This document shows positions 37,074 to 45,486 of a stretch of DNA of 64,000 nt, piece after piece. The translations under genes and the position numbers were made by a program. A model generated the notes under the pieces. That model was not told where the DNA came from. It saw nothing but the letters and a program-made list of their open reading frames with translations, and did no database searches. The stretch spans positions 2,790,001 through 2,854,000 of the forward strand of contig NZ_VFMX01000001.1 in NCBI RefSeq assembly GCF_006715285.1. The letters are read 5' to 3'. This stretch comes from Arthrobacter sp. SLBN-83. Its GTDB lineage: Bacteria > Actinomycetota > Actinomycetes > Actinomycetales > Micrococcaceae. Position 1 is the first letter of the stretch. Each line of letters starts with the position of its first letter.

Positions 37074-38006
37074 ATGGCCACACCCACGAAGAAGCCCGGC
37101 GCCGCGACGGGCAAGCGGTCCCGGCTTTACTGGATGGTCCCCGCCGTCCTCGTGGCCGTGGTCCTGGTGGTGCTGATCGCCAAGCTGCTCATGGGGCTTC
37201 CGGCGGTGGCTTCCTTCGTCGCCGACTACCCGGGCCAGTCGAAACTGCCGGACAACGCCCCCGTGGGATTCCCCGCCTGGCTGGCGTGGCAGCACTTCCT
37301 CAACGCTTTCTTCCTGCTCCTGATCATCCGTACCGGCTGGCAGGTACGGACCACCACGCGGCCCAGCGGCCACTGGACCAGGAACAACAAGGGTTTGATC
37401 CGCACCAGGAACGCGCCCACCAAGATCAGCCTTGAGCTCTGGTTCCACCTGACATTGGATGCCCTCTGGATCCTGAACGGGGTCATTTTCGCCGTCCTGC
37501 TGTTCGCCACCGGGCAGTGGATGCGCATCGTCCCCACCAGCTGGGACATTTTCCCCAACGCGCTCTCGGCCGCACTGCAGTACGCCTCCCTGGACTGGCC
37601 CACTGAGGACGGCTGGATCAATTACAACGCGCTGCAGCTGCTGGCCTACTTCGTGACCGTTTTCATCGCGGCACCGCTGGCGTTCATCACGGGCCTGCGG
37701 ATGTCCGGCGCCTGGCCCAAGAAGGCAGCCAGCCTGAACAAGGCGTTTCCCATCGAATGGGCCCGTGCCGTCCACTTCCCGGTGATGATCTACTTCGTGG
37801 CGTTCATCGTGGTCCACGTCTTCCTGGTGCTTACCACCGGCGCGCTGCGGAACCTGAACCACATGTACGGAGGGAGCGACGGCGACGGCTGGTTCGGCTT
37901 CTGGGTGTTCCTGGCTTCCGTCGCCGTCATGGTGGCCGCCTGGTTCCTTGCCCGCCCCATCTTCCTGCGGCCCATCGCCTCACTGATGGGCAAGGTCAGC
38001 CGCTGA
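37074..38006 (+). CDS. b-type cytochrome membrane protein
   Basis: The 310-residue protein has about five membrane spans with histidines placed as heme ligands. These are WLAWQHFLNAFFLLL, LELWFHLTLDALWIL and RAVHFPVMIYFVAFIVVHVF. The pattern resembles the cytochrome b subunit of membrane oxidoreductases such as formate dehydrogenase gamma or b561-type proteins. No partner oxidoreductase subunit is adjacent, so the electron donor and acceptor are unknown. It stands alone, reading toward the convergent photolyase gene 25 bases away. The ATG at 37074 follows GAGAGGTATGTTGTTCG, where GAGAGG is the likely ribosome site. Confidence 0.8.
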   Translation: MATPTKKPGAATGKRSRLYWMVPAVLVAVVLVVLIAKLLMGLPAVASFVADYPGQSKLPDNAPVGFPAWLAWQHFLNAFFLLLIIRTGWQVRTTTRPSGHWTRNNKGLIRTRNAPTKISLELWFHLTLDALWILNGVIFAVLLFATGQWMRIVPTSWDIFPNALSAALQYASLDWPTEDGWINYNALQLLAYFVTVFIAAPLAFITGLRMSGAWPKKAASLNKAFPIEWARAVHFPVMIYFVAFIVVHVFLVLTTGALRNLNHMYGGSDGDGWFGFWVFLASVAVMVAAWFLARPIFLRPIASLMGKVSR

Positions 38007-38031
38007 CTGCTGCGGCGCTGCCCGGACTTGG

Positions 38032-39459
38032 TCAGGCGCTTTTGATCTTCTGGTAGGCGTCCAGGGCGCGCTCCCGCGATTCGGGCAGGTCCACGAGCGG
38101 CTTGGGATAGCCTTCCGCTCCAACCGTCCACGGCTCGTGGATGCCCTTGCCCTCGACGTCCCGGAGCTCCGGAATGAAGGTCCGCAGGTAGCTGCCGCCG
38201 GCGTCGAATTTCTTGCTCTGCGTGACGGGATTGAAGATCCGGTAGTAGGGCGAGGCGTCCGCCCCGGACCCTGCCACCCACTGCCAGTTGGCGGGGTTGT
38301 TGGCGGCGTCCGCATCCACCAGCGTGTCCCAGAACCATGCTTCCCCGATTCGCCAATCGGTGAGGAGGTTCTTGACCAGGAACGATGCGGCGGCCATCCG
38401 CACCCGGTTGTGCATCCAGCCTGTCTGCCACAACTGCCGCATCCCGGCATCCACCAGCGGGTAGCCCGTGTTGCCCTGCTGCCAGGCGGCAAGCTCTTCA
38501 CGGCTGGTGGGGGCCCACTGGAAGTTATCGAAGGCCGGCCGGAAGTTGCGGGTGGCTAAATCCGGGTTGTGGTAGAGCAGGTGCCAGTTGAATTCCCGCC
38601 AGCCCAGTTCGGCCCGGTAGGTACCGACGTCGGAAGGGACTTTGTGCGGATGCCGGCGCCGGATCTCCCGCCAAACGCGGAACGGGCTGATCTCCCCGAA
38701 CCGAAGGTGCGGTGACAGCCGGCTGGTGCCTTCGGTGCCGGGCAGGTTCCTGCCCGTTCCGTAGTCCTCGATGGGCCCGCCCAGGAAGTCTTCCAAGCGC
38801 TGCTGTGCACCCGTCTCGCCGGGCTGCCACGTGTCAGCCAGGCCGCTGCTCCAGTCGGGGGAGGAGGGCAGGAGGGTCCAGCTGCTGAGCGTGTCGCTGG
38901 CAGGGAGGCCGCGTCCCGACGGTCCAGGCTCCGGCAGGGTGTCCGGCGCCTCGAAGGGGTCCCGGACGTCCTGTGACGCGAGGCAGGCCCGCCAGAACGG
39001 CGAATAGACCTTGTAGGGTCCGCCCGCCCCGGTCTTGACAGTCCAGGGCTCGAAGAGGAGGTTCGCCTGGTAGCTGGACGCCTGAATCCCGTTGCCGCCT
39101 GCCCACTCCTTGAGGTCGGCGTCGATGGTCCGTTCCGGCTGCCCGTACCGGCGGTTCCAGAAGAGGTGGCTTGCCTTCGTCTGGATGGCAAGCGTCCTGA
39201 TTGTCTCTCCGGCAGGGCCACGGCGAAGTACCAGGCGCGATCCCCGGCTTTCGAGGTCCGCGGAGAGTGCGGCCAGGGAATGGTGCAGCCACCACCGGGC
39301 GGCGCCACCGAGGGGCCGCACGCCGTGGGACTCCTCATCGAGGATGTAAACGACAGTGAGCGGCAAGCCGCGGCCGGCCGCTTCCGACAGCGCGGGGTTA
39401 TCGTCCAACCGCAAATCATCGCGCAACCAGACCAGGGACGTACCTTCGGAAGAAGCCAT
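38032..39459 (-). CDS. phrB: Deoxyribodipyrimidine photolyase (cryptochrome/photolyase family)
   Basis: Photolyase reverses UV cyclobutane dimers with light through FADH-. The 475-residue protein starts VWLRDDLRLDDNPAL in the antenna-binding lobe. The C-terminal FAD domain has RLSPHLRFGEISPF, GWREFNWHLLYH, YPLVDAGMRQLWQTGWMHNR and VKNLLTDWRIGEAWFWDTL, all class I signatures. The FAD-edge segment DADAANNPANWQWVAG is conserved. It lies 91 bases downstream of pspA, but a TAGCGT box six bases before its ATG suggests its own leaderless promoter. Confidence 0.94.
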   Translation of the reverse strand: MASSEGTSLVWLRDDLRLDDNPALSEAAGRGLPLTVVYILDEESHGVRPLGGAARWWLHHSLAALSADLESRGSRLVLRRGPAGETIRTLAIQTKASHLFWNRRYGQPERTIDADLKEWAGGNGIQASSYQANLLFEPWTVKTGAGGPYKVYSPFWRACLASQDVRDPFEAPDTLPEPGPSGRGLPASDTLSSWTLLPSSPDWSSGLADTWQPGETGAQQRLEDFLGGPIEDYGTGRNLPGTEGTSRLSPHLRFGEISPFRVWREIRRRHPHKVPSDVGTYRAELGWREFNWHLLYHNPDLATRNFRPAFDNFQWAPTSREELAAWQQGNTGYPLVDAGMRQLWQTGWMHNRVRMAAASFLVKNLLTDWRIGEAWFWDTLVDADAANNPANWQWVAGSGADASPYYRIFNPVTQSKKFDAGGSYLRTFIPELRDVEGKGIHEPWTVGAEGYPKPLVDLPESRERALDAYQKIKSA

Positions 39460-39465
39460 GGCACC

Positions 39466-39471
39466 ACGCTA
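39466..39471 (-). promoter_or_regulatory. Leaderless-type -10 box for the photolyase gene
   Basis: The minus strand reads TAGCGT, six bases, ATG (39459). It lies in the gap after pspA. Confidence 0.5.
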
Positions 39472-39550
39472 CACACAGCGGACACAACTATGGCCGGGAC
39501 CGCGGTCCCGGCCATAGCCGTGTATCACTTGGCGACGTATCGCCGGGCCT

Positions 39551-40342
39551 TTACAGCTTGTCGAAGTCTGCCTCGTCGACCGTTGATTCTGACGACGCCG
39601 GGCTTGCTGCACCCAGGGCAGGCTTGGAATTGCCGCCGGCCTTGAGCGCCGCCAGGCGGGCTTCGATCTCGGTCTGCTCACCCAGGTCCTCCAGCTGGTT
39701 GAACTGGGCGTCCAGGCTGGAGGCTGCAAGCTCCTGCTGGCCGCGGACCTTGGCCTCTTCGCGGCGGATCTTCTCCTCGAAGCGGCCCACTTCGCTGGTG
39801 GGGTCCATGATGTCGATGCTCTTGATGGCGTCGTGCACCTGGGTCTGTGCGGCTGCGGTCTTGGACCGGGCAACAAGCTCGTTGCGCTTGCTGGTCAGCT
39901 GGTTGAGCTTGTTCTTCATCTGGTCAAGGCCGGTTTTCAGCTTGTCCACTACCTCGCGCTGGGAGGCAATGCTCGGCTCTGCGCCCTTGGCTTCGCTTTC
40001 GGCGGCCATCTGCCGCTGCAGGGCCACCTTTGCCAGGTTGTCGAACTTCTCGGCGTCGGCTACGTCGCCGGCCGCGCGGAACTCGTCGGCCTTGCGGGAG
40101 GCGGCAAGCGCCTTGTTTCCCCAGTCGCGGGCGTTCTTGACGTCCTCGTTGTAGTCGTCTTCCAGCATGCGGAGGTTGCCGATGGTCTGCGCCACGGCGG
40201 ACTCGGCTTCGGCGATGTTGTTGGTGTAGTCGCGGACCATCTGGTCCAGCATCTTCTGCGGGTCCTCGGCGTTGTCCAGCAAAGAGTTGATGTTCGCCTT
40301 TGCCAGCTGCGCGATCCGGCCGAAAATGGACTGCTTAACCAT
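39551..40342 (-). CDS. pspA: PspA/IM30 family membrane-stress protein
   Basis: The 263-residue protein starts MVKQSIFGRIAQLAKANINS and continues LDNAEDPQKMLDQMVRDYT, the PspA signature; the body is a long coiled coil. PspA proteins (ESCRT-III-like) bind stressed inner membranes and reduce proton leak. I start at the ATG at 40342, preceded by AAAGG; the longer frame from 40492 overlaps the end of the TPM gene. It is 106 bases downstream of the TPM-domain gene on the same strand, so the two probably form an operon. No pspBC genes are present. Confidence 0.9.
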   Translation of the reverse strand: MVKQSIFGRIAQLAKANINSLLDNAEDPQKMLDQMVRDYTNNIAEAESAVAQTIGNLRMLEDDYNEDVKNARDWGNKALAASRKADEFRAAGDVADAEKFDNLAKVALQRQMAAESEAKGAEPSIASQREVVDKLKTGLDQMKNKLNQLTSKRNELVARSKTAAAQTQVHDAIKSIDIMDPTSEVGRFEEKIRREEAKVRGQQELAASSLDAQFNQLEDLGEQTEIEARLAALKAGGNSKPALGAASPASSESTVDEADFDKL

Positions 40343-40448
40343 GGTGTTTGCCTTTCGTCCTGCTCTTTGTTGACCACTGGAACCGGTGCACAGTGGTGTA
40401 CTTCGTCTGTCCGCCCGCCGGGATCTTCCGGTGTATCCGGCGGAAGTC

Positions 40449-42512
40449 TTAGAAACTGCCGGAGTCTCCGCCGCCGAAATCGCCGCCGCCAAAGTCTCCG
40501 CCGCCGAAGCCGCCGGAGTCTCCGCCCCAGCCGCCTCCGCCGTCGCCGCCCCAGCCCCCGCCGCCGCCCCAGCCCCCGTGGCCGCCGTTGAGGATGGAGT
40601 TGATCAGGATTCCGCCCAGGATGGCACCGCCCAGTCCGCCGCCGCCTCCGCCGCCGAACATGCCGCCGCGCCCGAAGCCCTGGTTCGCATAGCCGTCGAA
40701 GTGCTCCACATCGGCCTGTGCCAGTTGTGCAGCCTGTGCCGCCAGGGCGTGGGCCTGCTGCGCATAGGTAAGCGCGGTGACCGGATCGGTCCGTGCGATG
40801 GACAGCGCGTAGTCGAGGTTCCGCTGGGACTCCGCCAGCCGGGTGCGCGCCTCGGTTCCCACACCGCCGCGGCGGGCGGTGATGTAGTCGGAGGTGGCGC
40901 TGATCTGGGCCTGCGCCGACATGATGGTCTGCTGCAGTGACGCCTGGGCGCGCCGTGCCTGCTCCTGTTGGTCCCGGATGCCGGTCAGCGCCTGGTCCAG
41001 GGACTGGTGGGCCGTCTCTACCCGTTGAAGGGTGGCGATGGGATCGATCTTCCCGCCCTGGATCTCCGTCTTCACCTGCGCGAGCGCTGCCTCCACCGCG
41101 GCTACCGGTCCTGCAAGTTCCGCATGGGCGCCCGACTGGATCATGGCCTTTGCCTGCGCCAGGTCCTGGGACGTGTCCACAACTGCGGCCTCGAGCCCGT
41201 TGCGGGCTTGGTCGAGGTTGCCGGCAACCTTGGAGATGGCGTCCAGGAGCACGTTGGTCTGGTGCAGGCTTTCCTCGGCCGCACGTACCGCCACCGCGGC
41301 CAGGCTGCTTTCGCCTTCACCGAGCTTTTGCTGCGCGGTTTGGGATGCGTTCTGGACAAAGGCCAGGCGTTCCTTGGCCTGGACGATATTGTCCGAGACC
41401 TGCACCAGGGCGCTGTCAGCATACTTGGACCGCATGGCCGCCAGGGACTGTTCGGCGCTGGAGATCTTGGCGTCCGCTTCGCGGGCTCCGGCGTTGACGG
41501 CCGCGAGGGCCTGCGGAGCGTTCTTCTCCAACTCACGCAGCGAGTCAAAGTCAGCCTTTTGCTCCTGGAGCGATTCCAGGGCGGCCTCGGAGCGGCGGAT
41601 GATCTCGCCCAGCCAGGTCCGCTGCTGTTCCTCGGTATCCGGAATGTGGTCATCGAGCTGCTGCTGCAGCTTGAAAGACTCCGTCATGTGGGCCTTCGCT
41701 TCCGCCAGGGCCTTGGTGAAGTTTCCGACGGCGGCATCCCCGTACTGGGCCTGGGCGAAGCCGAGTTCCTGCTCACTGGACTTGATGGCGTCGTCCGCCT
41801 CGATGAGCAGCGAACCGCTCTTGCGCCGAAGTTCCTCAACGCTTAGCGAAGCCAGCGGGTCCAGTTCGGCCCCCTGGGGACCGTAGCTTCCGCTGGAGGC
41901 CGCCTGGCCGGCGGCCTTCTTCCGGCGGTTCCGGTAGTACAGGTAGGCCCCGCCACCGGCCACCACCACGCCTGCGCCTACCAGGACACCGGCACCGGCT
42001 CCGCTCCCGGACGAGACGTTGCCGCTGCCGCCGCCGGCAGCGTCGCCGACTGCGGATGCGGTGTCGATGGCGGCCTGGGCATAGTCCTTCTTGCCGCCGG
42101 CGAGGTTGGCGACTACCGCGTTCTGGGTGATGTTGCTCCGCTTGGAGTAAATGGCGCTGGCCGAGTTGGGGGAGAAGTAGTACTTACCCTGGTCGGTGGC
42201 GATGGCAAGGATGACATCGGCCTTGCCCATGCCTTTTGCCTTTGCCACGGCCTGGCTCCAGGCAGTCGGGTCAGAGGGGTTGTCGAACGACTTCACCGTG
42301 ACCACGTACAGGTTGTACTTGTGGTCCTTCAACAGCTTCTGGATGGCATCCTGGACTTCGCCCTTCCGGCTGCCCAGCACGTTGGCGTCGTCAACGATGT
42401 TGGTCCCGGAGGGGATGGTGACCGGGTCTTCGGCCCATGCGGCGCCGGCGGGTACCGCCAGCAGCCCGGCAAAGCCGATCACGGCGAGGATACGTTTGAA
42501 CTTTGACCGCAT
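40449..42512 (-). CDS. TPM-domain membrane protein with coiled coils and Gly-rich tail
   Basis: The 687-residue product begins with a signal peptide (ILAVIGFAGLLAVPAGAAWA). A TPM domain follows (about residues 30-150, from SGTNIVDDANVLGSRKGEVQ to KYYFSPN), then a membrane span near residues 175-195 and a basic patch YYRNRRKKAAG. Some 400 residues of Ala/Gln/Glu-rich coiled coil come next. The last 60 residues are almost pure Gly with Trp, Asp and Phe (GGWGGDGGGGWGG, GGGDFGGGDF). TPM domains have been linked to membrane repair and phosphatase-like folds. The coiled coil would lie inside the cell beside PspA. I start at 42512, where the signal peptide begins. Confidence 0.85.
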   Translation of the reverse strand: MRSKFKRILAVIGFAGLLAVPAGAAWAEDPVTIPSGTNIVDDANVLGSRKGEVQDAIQKLLKDHKYNLYVVTVKSFDNPSDPTAWSQAVAKAKGMGKADVILAIATDQGKYYFSPNSASAIYSKRSNITQNAVVANLAGGKKDYAQAAIDTASAVGDAAGGGSGNVSSGSGAGAGVLVGAGVVVAGGGAYLYYRNRRKKAAGQAASSGSYGPQGAELDPLASLSVEELRRKSGSLLIEADDAIKSSEQELGFAQAQYGDAAVGNFTKALAEAKAHMTESFKLQQQLDDHIPDTEEQQRTWLGEIIRRSEAALESLQEQKADFDSLRELEKNAPQALAAVNAGAREADAKISSAEQSLAAMRSKYADSALVQVSDNIVQAKERLAFVQNASQTAQQKLGEGESSLAAVAVRAAEESLHQTNVLLDAISKVAGNLDQARNGLEAAVVDTSQDLAQAKAMIQSGAHAELAGPVAAVEAALAQVKTEIQGGKIDPIATLQRVETAHQSLDQALTGIRDQQEQARRAQASLQQTIMSAQAQISATSDYITARRGGVGTEARTRLAESQRNLDYALSIARTDPVTALTYAQQAHALAAQAAQLAQADVEHFDGYANQGFGRGGMFGGGGGGGLGGAILGGILINSILNGGHGGWGGGGGWGGDGGGGWGGDSGGFGGGDFGGGDFGGGDSGSF

Positions 42513-42539
42513 GTGCAACCCTTCAGCACGCCTGACACC

Positions 42540-42566
42540 GATTCGGGACGAATCAGTCGTCGAATC
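42540..42566. promoter_or_regulatory. Inverted repeat upstream of the TPM gene
   Basis: GATTCG, GGA, CGAATC (42540-42554) is a perfect 6-3-6 inverted repeat, and a third half-site CGAATC lies at 42561-42566. It is 28 bases upstream of the TPM start, a plausible operator position. The bound regulator is unknown. Confidence 0.35.
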
Positions 42567-42738
42567 CAGCAGCGCCCCCACGCTTGGTGTGAAGCCGCAG
42601 GTCGCTGTGGCATTTCATCTTGATTCTATGGTGCACCCCACAGGCAGTCCATGCGACCGAATATGCCTCCAGCGAAACGCCTTTCGACCAAACAGCCTTG
42701 CTCCAAGCGTTCAGGAAGCTCTCAGCAAACATCCGAGC

Positions 42739-42765
42739 TTGTTCCAGCGGAACGGTTCATAGTTA
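42739..42765 (+). promoter_or_regulatory. Candidate htrA promoter with overlapping inverted repeat
   Basis: TTGTTC (42739-42744) and TAGTTA (42760-42765) are a weak -35/-10 pair with a 15-bp spacer. GTTCC, AGC, GGAAC (42741-42753) is a perfect inverted repeat over the -35. It could be a regulator site. A GGAAC -35 for an ECF sigma factor was considered, but no matching -10 follows. Confidence 0.35.
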
Positions 42766-42793
42766 ATGGCAGACGAGGATGAAAGGAAGTCCC

Positions 42794-44443
42794 ATGACTG
42801 AGAATCAAACCCCAGGACCGGTCCCTGAGGACAACGGCGCGCAGAGCCGGAACCCGTGGCACCAGCAGGGCGCGGAACAGCCTGGAGACCGCCAGTCGGA
42901 AACTCAGTATGGGAACGCGGGCGGATCCGGCACCCCTCAAGGCAACCAGGCCTCCCACAACCACCCCAACCCACAGAACAACACGGAACGGCTGGACCGG
43001 CCGCAGGCTGGTGACCACCACACCCAGGAATTGCCCGGCGCACCACGCCCCGTCTACCCGCAGCGGCAGCCGTTTTACGGACAGTCCGCAAACTATGGCC
43101 AGCAGCACCAGGACGGTCAGCCCGGATACTACGGCCAGCAGCACCACCAGAATGGCCAGCCCATGCATGGTAGCGGCCATGGCGCGCCTAATGGGAGCGT
43201 TGGCCTGGCCCCCAACCCCAAGGATGCCCCGCGCCGGAAGGCGACGTTCGGCATCGGCACCCTTGTGGCCAGCATCCTCGCAGCAGGCCTGGTGGGCGGC
43301 GGAGTGGCGACGGTCGGCGCAGGCGAGCTCTCCGGACATAACGCTTCCAGCACGTCGACCGTTGGCAGCAACAGCCAGCCCGGTACGGTCATCGTCAACA
43401 ACAAGGACGACGTCAATGCCATTACCGCAGCGGCGGTGAAGGCCTCGCCCAGCGTGGTCACCATCAGCGCCACCAGCGGCAGCTCCGGCGGCACCGGCTC
43501 CGGCATTGTCCTTGATGACCAGGGGCACATCCTGACCAACACCCACGTGGTGACCCTGGACGGCCAGACCGCCAACGCCACCCTTGAGATCCGGACCAGC
43601 GACGGGAAGGTCCTGCCGGCAAAGCTCGTGGGTACCGACCCCCTGTCCGACCTCGCCGTCATCAAGGTGGACGACACCTCCGGCCTCACCCCTGCCACCC
43701 TTGGTGACTCGTCCAAGTTGAACGTGGGGGATACTGCCATCGCCATCGGTTCCCCGCTGGGCCTGACCGGAACCGTCACGGACGGCATCGTGTCCACCCT
43801 CAACCGGACCATCAGCGTGGCATCGTCGGCAGCGCCCAAGGGCGGTGACAACAGCCAGGGCGGCGACCAGGGGTTCCAGTTCGCCCCTCCGGGTGGCGGA
43901 CAGAGCCAGCAGAACTCCAGTGAGGGTTCCATCGCCATCAACGTGATCCAGACGGACGCGGCCATCAATCCCGGTAACTCCGGCGGCGCCCTGGTGAACA
44001 GCAAAGGCGAGATCATCGGCGTGAACGTGGCCATCGCGTCCGCCGGCTCAGGCACCTCCACTTCGCAGAGCGGCAATATCGGCGTCGGGTTCAGCATCCC
44101 GATCAACAATGCCAAGCGCGTGGCACAGGAGATCATCGACAGCGGCAAGGCCTCCCATGGGCAGCTTGGCGTCAGCGTCAAGGCCAAGACCACCTCGGGC
44201 GCGGCCTCCGAGTTCTCCGTTGGCGCCGACGTCGCCACCGTCGATGCCAATTCCGCGGCGGGCAAGGCCGGCATCAAAGCGGGCGACGTCATCACCAAGT
44301 TCAACGACCTCACCATCGGCGAGCCGAACCAGTTGACCGCTGCGGTCCGGGAACAGCCGGCAGGATCCAAGGTGAAGATCACCGTGCAGCGCGGCGGCAG
44401 CGAACAGACGTTCGATGTCACGCTGGGCGCGGCGGCCAGCTAA
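42794..44443 (+). CDS. HtrA/DegP-type membrane-anchored serine protease
   Basis: The 549-residue protein has a long cytoplasmic N-terminus rich in Gln, His, Pro and Gly (about residues 1-140), one membrane span (GIGTLVASILAAGLVGGG), a trypsin-like domain and a PDZ domain. The catalytic triad is His251 (LTNTHVV), Asp286 (PLSDLAVIKV) and Ser396 (NPGNSGGALVN). The PDZ part reads ATVDANSAAGKAGIKAGDVI. It would degrade misfolded proteins outside the membrane. I choose the ATG at 42794 because AAAGGAAG precedes it; an ATG at 42779 is also in frame. It is divergent from the TPM-pspA operon. Confidence 0.93.
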   Translation: MTENQTPGPVPEDNGAQSRNPWHQQGAEQPGDRQSETQYGNAGGSGTPQGNQASHNHPNPQNNTERLDRPQAGDHHTQELPGAPRPVYPQRQPFYGQSANYGQQHQDGQPGYYGQQHHQNGQPMHGSGHGAPNGSVGLAPNPKDAPRRKATFGIGTLVASILAAGLVGGGVATVGAGELSGHNASSTSTVGSNSQPGTVIVNNKDDVNAITAAAVKASPSVVTISATSGSSGGTGSGIVLDDQGHILTNTHVVTLDGQTANATLEIRTSDGKVLPAKLVGTDPLSDLAVIKVDDTSGLTPATLGDSSKLNVGDTAIAIGSPLGLTGTVTDGIVSTLNRTISVASSAAPKGGDNSQGGDQGFQFAPPGGGQSQQNSSEGSIAINVIQTDAAINPGNSGGALVNSKGEIIGVNVAIASAGSGTSTSQSGNIGVGFSIPINNAKRVAQEIIDSGKASHGQLGVSVKAKTTSGAASEFSVGADVATVDANSAAGKAGIKAGDVITKFNDLTIGEPNQLTAAVREQPAGSKVKITVQRGGSEQTFDVTLGAAAS

Positions 44444-44467
44444 GGCAGGACAGCACTCACGCAGGCC

Positions 44468-44513
44468 ATGACGACGGCGGCGTCCCCACCAAAGGGGGCG
44501 CCGCCGTCGTCAT
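44468..44513 (+). terminator. Strong hairpin after htrA
   Basis: ATGACGACGGCGGCG (44468-44482) pairs perfectly with the last 15 bases (44499-44513), and an inner CCCC/GGGG pair closes the loop. Only ATT follows, so it is not a classic T-tract terminator, but stem strength makes termination likely. Confidence 0.65.
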
Positions 44514-44575
44514 TCCCTGTTCGGTAAACGGCCCTGAAACAGGCGTTAACGGAAGAGGGCGCGGGGGCACGCCGA

Positions 44576-44581
44576 TATGGT
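44576..44581 (+). promoter_or_regulatory. Candidate -10 box for etfB-etfA
   Basis: TATGGT lies about 100 bases before the etfB start, giving a leader of about 90 bases. No clear -35 is seen. Confidence 0.3.
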
Positions 44582-44681
44582 TAGCTAGGAGCTACCCGCC
44601 TGCCGGGCATTCCGCGGCCATGCCCACCCGGCTGGCTGTCCACAAGCATGGAAGGCTGCTGTAAACACAGTGGAAGAGACA

Positions 44682-45473
44682 TTGAAGATCGTAGTCCTGG
44701 TCAAACATGTACCGGACGCCCAGTTCGACCGCCACCTCAACGGGGAGGGCAACACCACGGACCGCGACGAAAGCATTCTGTCCGAGCTTGACGAATACGC
44801 CCTTGAAGCAGCCCTGCAGCTGGCCGAGGCGCGCGGCGGAAGCAAGGCGGGCAACCAGGTCATCGCCCTCAGCATGGGACCTGCCGGAGCCGTCAACGCC
44901 GTCAAGAAGTCACTGCAGATGGGCGCCACTGAAGGCGTGCACCTCACGGATGACGCCCTGGCAGGGTCGGACGCAGCCGCCACTTCGCTTGCGCTCGCCG
45001 CAGCAGTACGCCACCTGGGCGACGTGGACCTGGTCATTACCGGCATGGCCTCAACCGACGGTGAGACCTCCCTTGTGCCGGCGCAGCTGGCCGAGCGGCT
45101 TGGGCTGCCGCAGGTCACCTTCGCGTCCACGCTGCAGGTGGACGGCGGCCGCCTGACGGCCCGCCGTGACGCCGACACGTCCTCAGAAACGGTGGAGGCA
45201 CCGCTGCCCGCCGTCGTGTCCGTCACGGACCAGATCAACGACCCCCGGTACCCCAACTTCAAGGGCATCATCGCCGCAAAGCGCAAGAGCATCACCACCC
45301 TGTCCCTGGCCGATATCGGCGTGCAGCCGGCGCAGGTGGGCTTCGCCGGTTCCTGGACCAGCGTGACCAGCGCGGAACAGCGGCCGCCCAGGACCGCAGG
45401 GACCATCATCACCGACGAGGGCGACGCCGGCATCAAGCTGGTTGACTTCCTGGCCGCCCAGAAGCTGCTCTAA
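44682..45473 (+). CDS. etfB: Electron transfer flavoprotein beta subunit
   Basis: EtfB with EtfA carries electrons from acyl-CoA and other flavin dehydrogenases to the membrane quinone pool. It binds AMP as a structural cofactor. The 263-residue protein starts KIVVLVKHVPDAQFDR and has LSELDEYALEAALQL, LVITGMASTDGETSLVPAQL and INDPRYPNFKGIIAAK, all EtfB landmarks. I place the start at the TTG at 44682 because GGAAGAG lies just before it and the family begins there. The upstream in-frame GTG at 44670 would add four residues. etfA follows 13 bases later. Confidence 0.93.
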   Translation: MKIVVLVKHVPDAQFDRHLNGEGNTTDRDESILSELDEYALEAALQLAEARGGSKAGNQVIALSMGPAGAVNAVKKSLQMGATEGVHLTDDALAGSDAAATSLALAAAVRHLGDVDLVITGMASTDGETSLVPAQLAERLGLPQVTFASTLQVDGGRLTARRDADTSSETVEAPLPAVVSVTDQINDPRYPNFKGIIAAKRKSITTLSLADIGVQPAQVGFAGSWTSVTSAEQRPPRTAGTIITDEGDAGIKLVDFLAAQKLL

Positions 45474-45486
45474 GAGGGACACCGAC

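Noticed and set aside
42749..42765. GGAAC as an ECF sigma -35 for htrA
   Set aside because: No GTT or comparable -10 lies 16-18 bp downstream, so an ECF promoter cannot be supported; the inverted repeat is kept as the observation.
44620..44664. 14-codon frame before etfB (MPTRLAVHKHGRLL)
   Set aside because: It has no ribosome site and does not overlap the etfB ribosome site. At this length chance is the best explanation.
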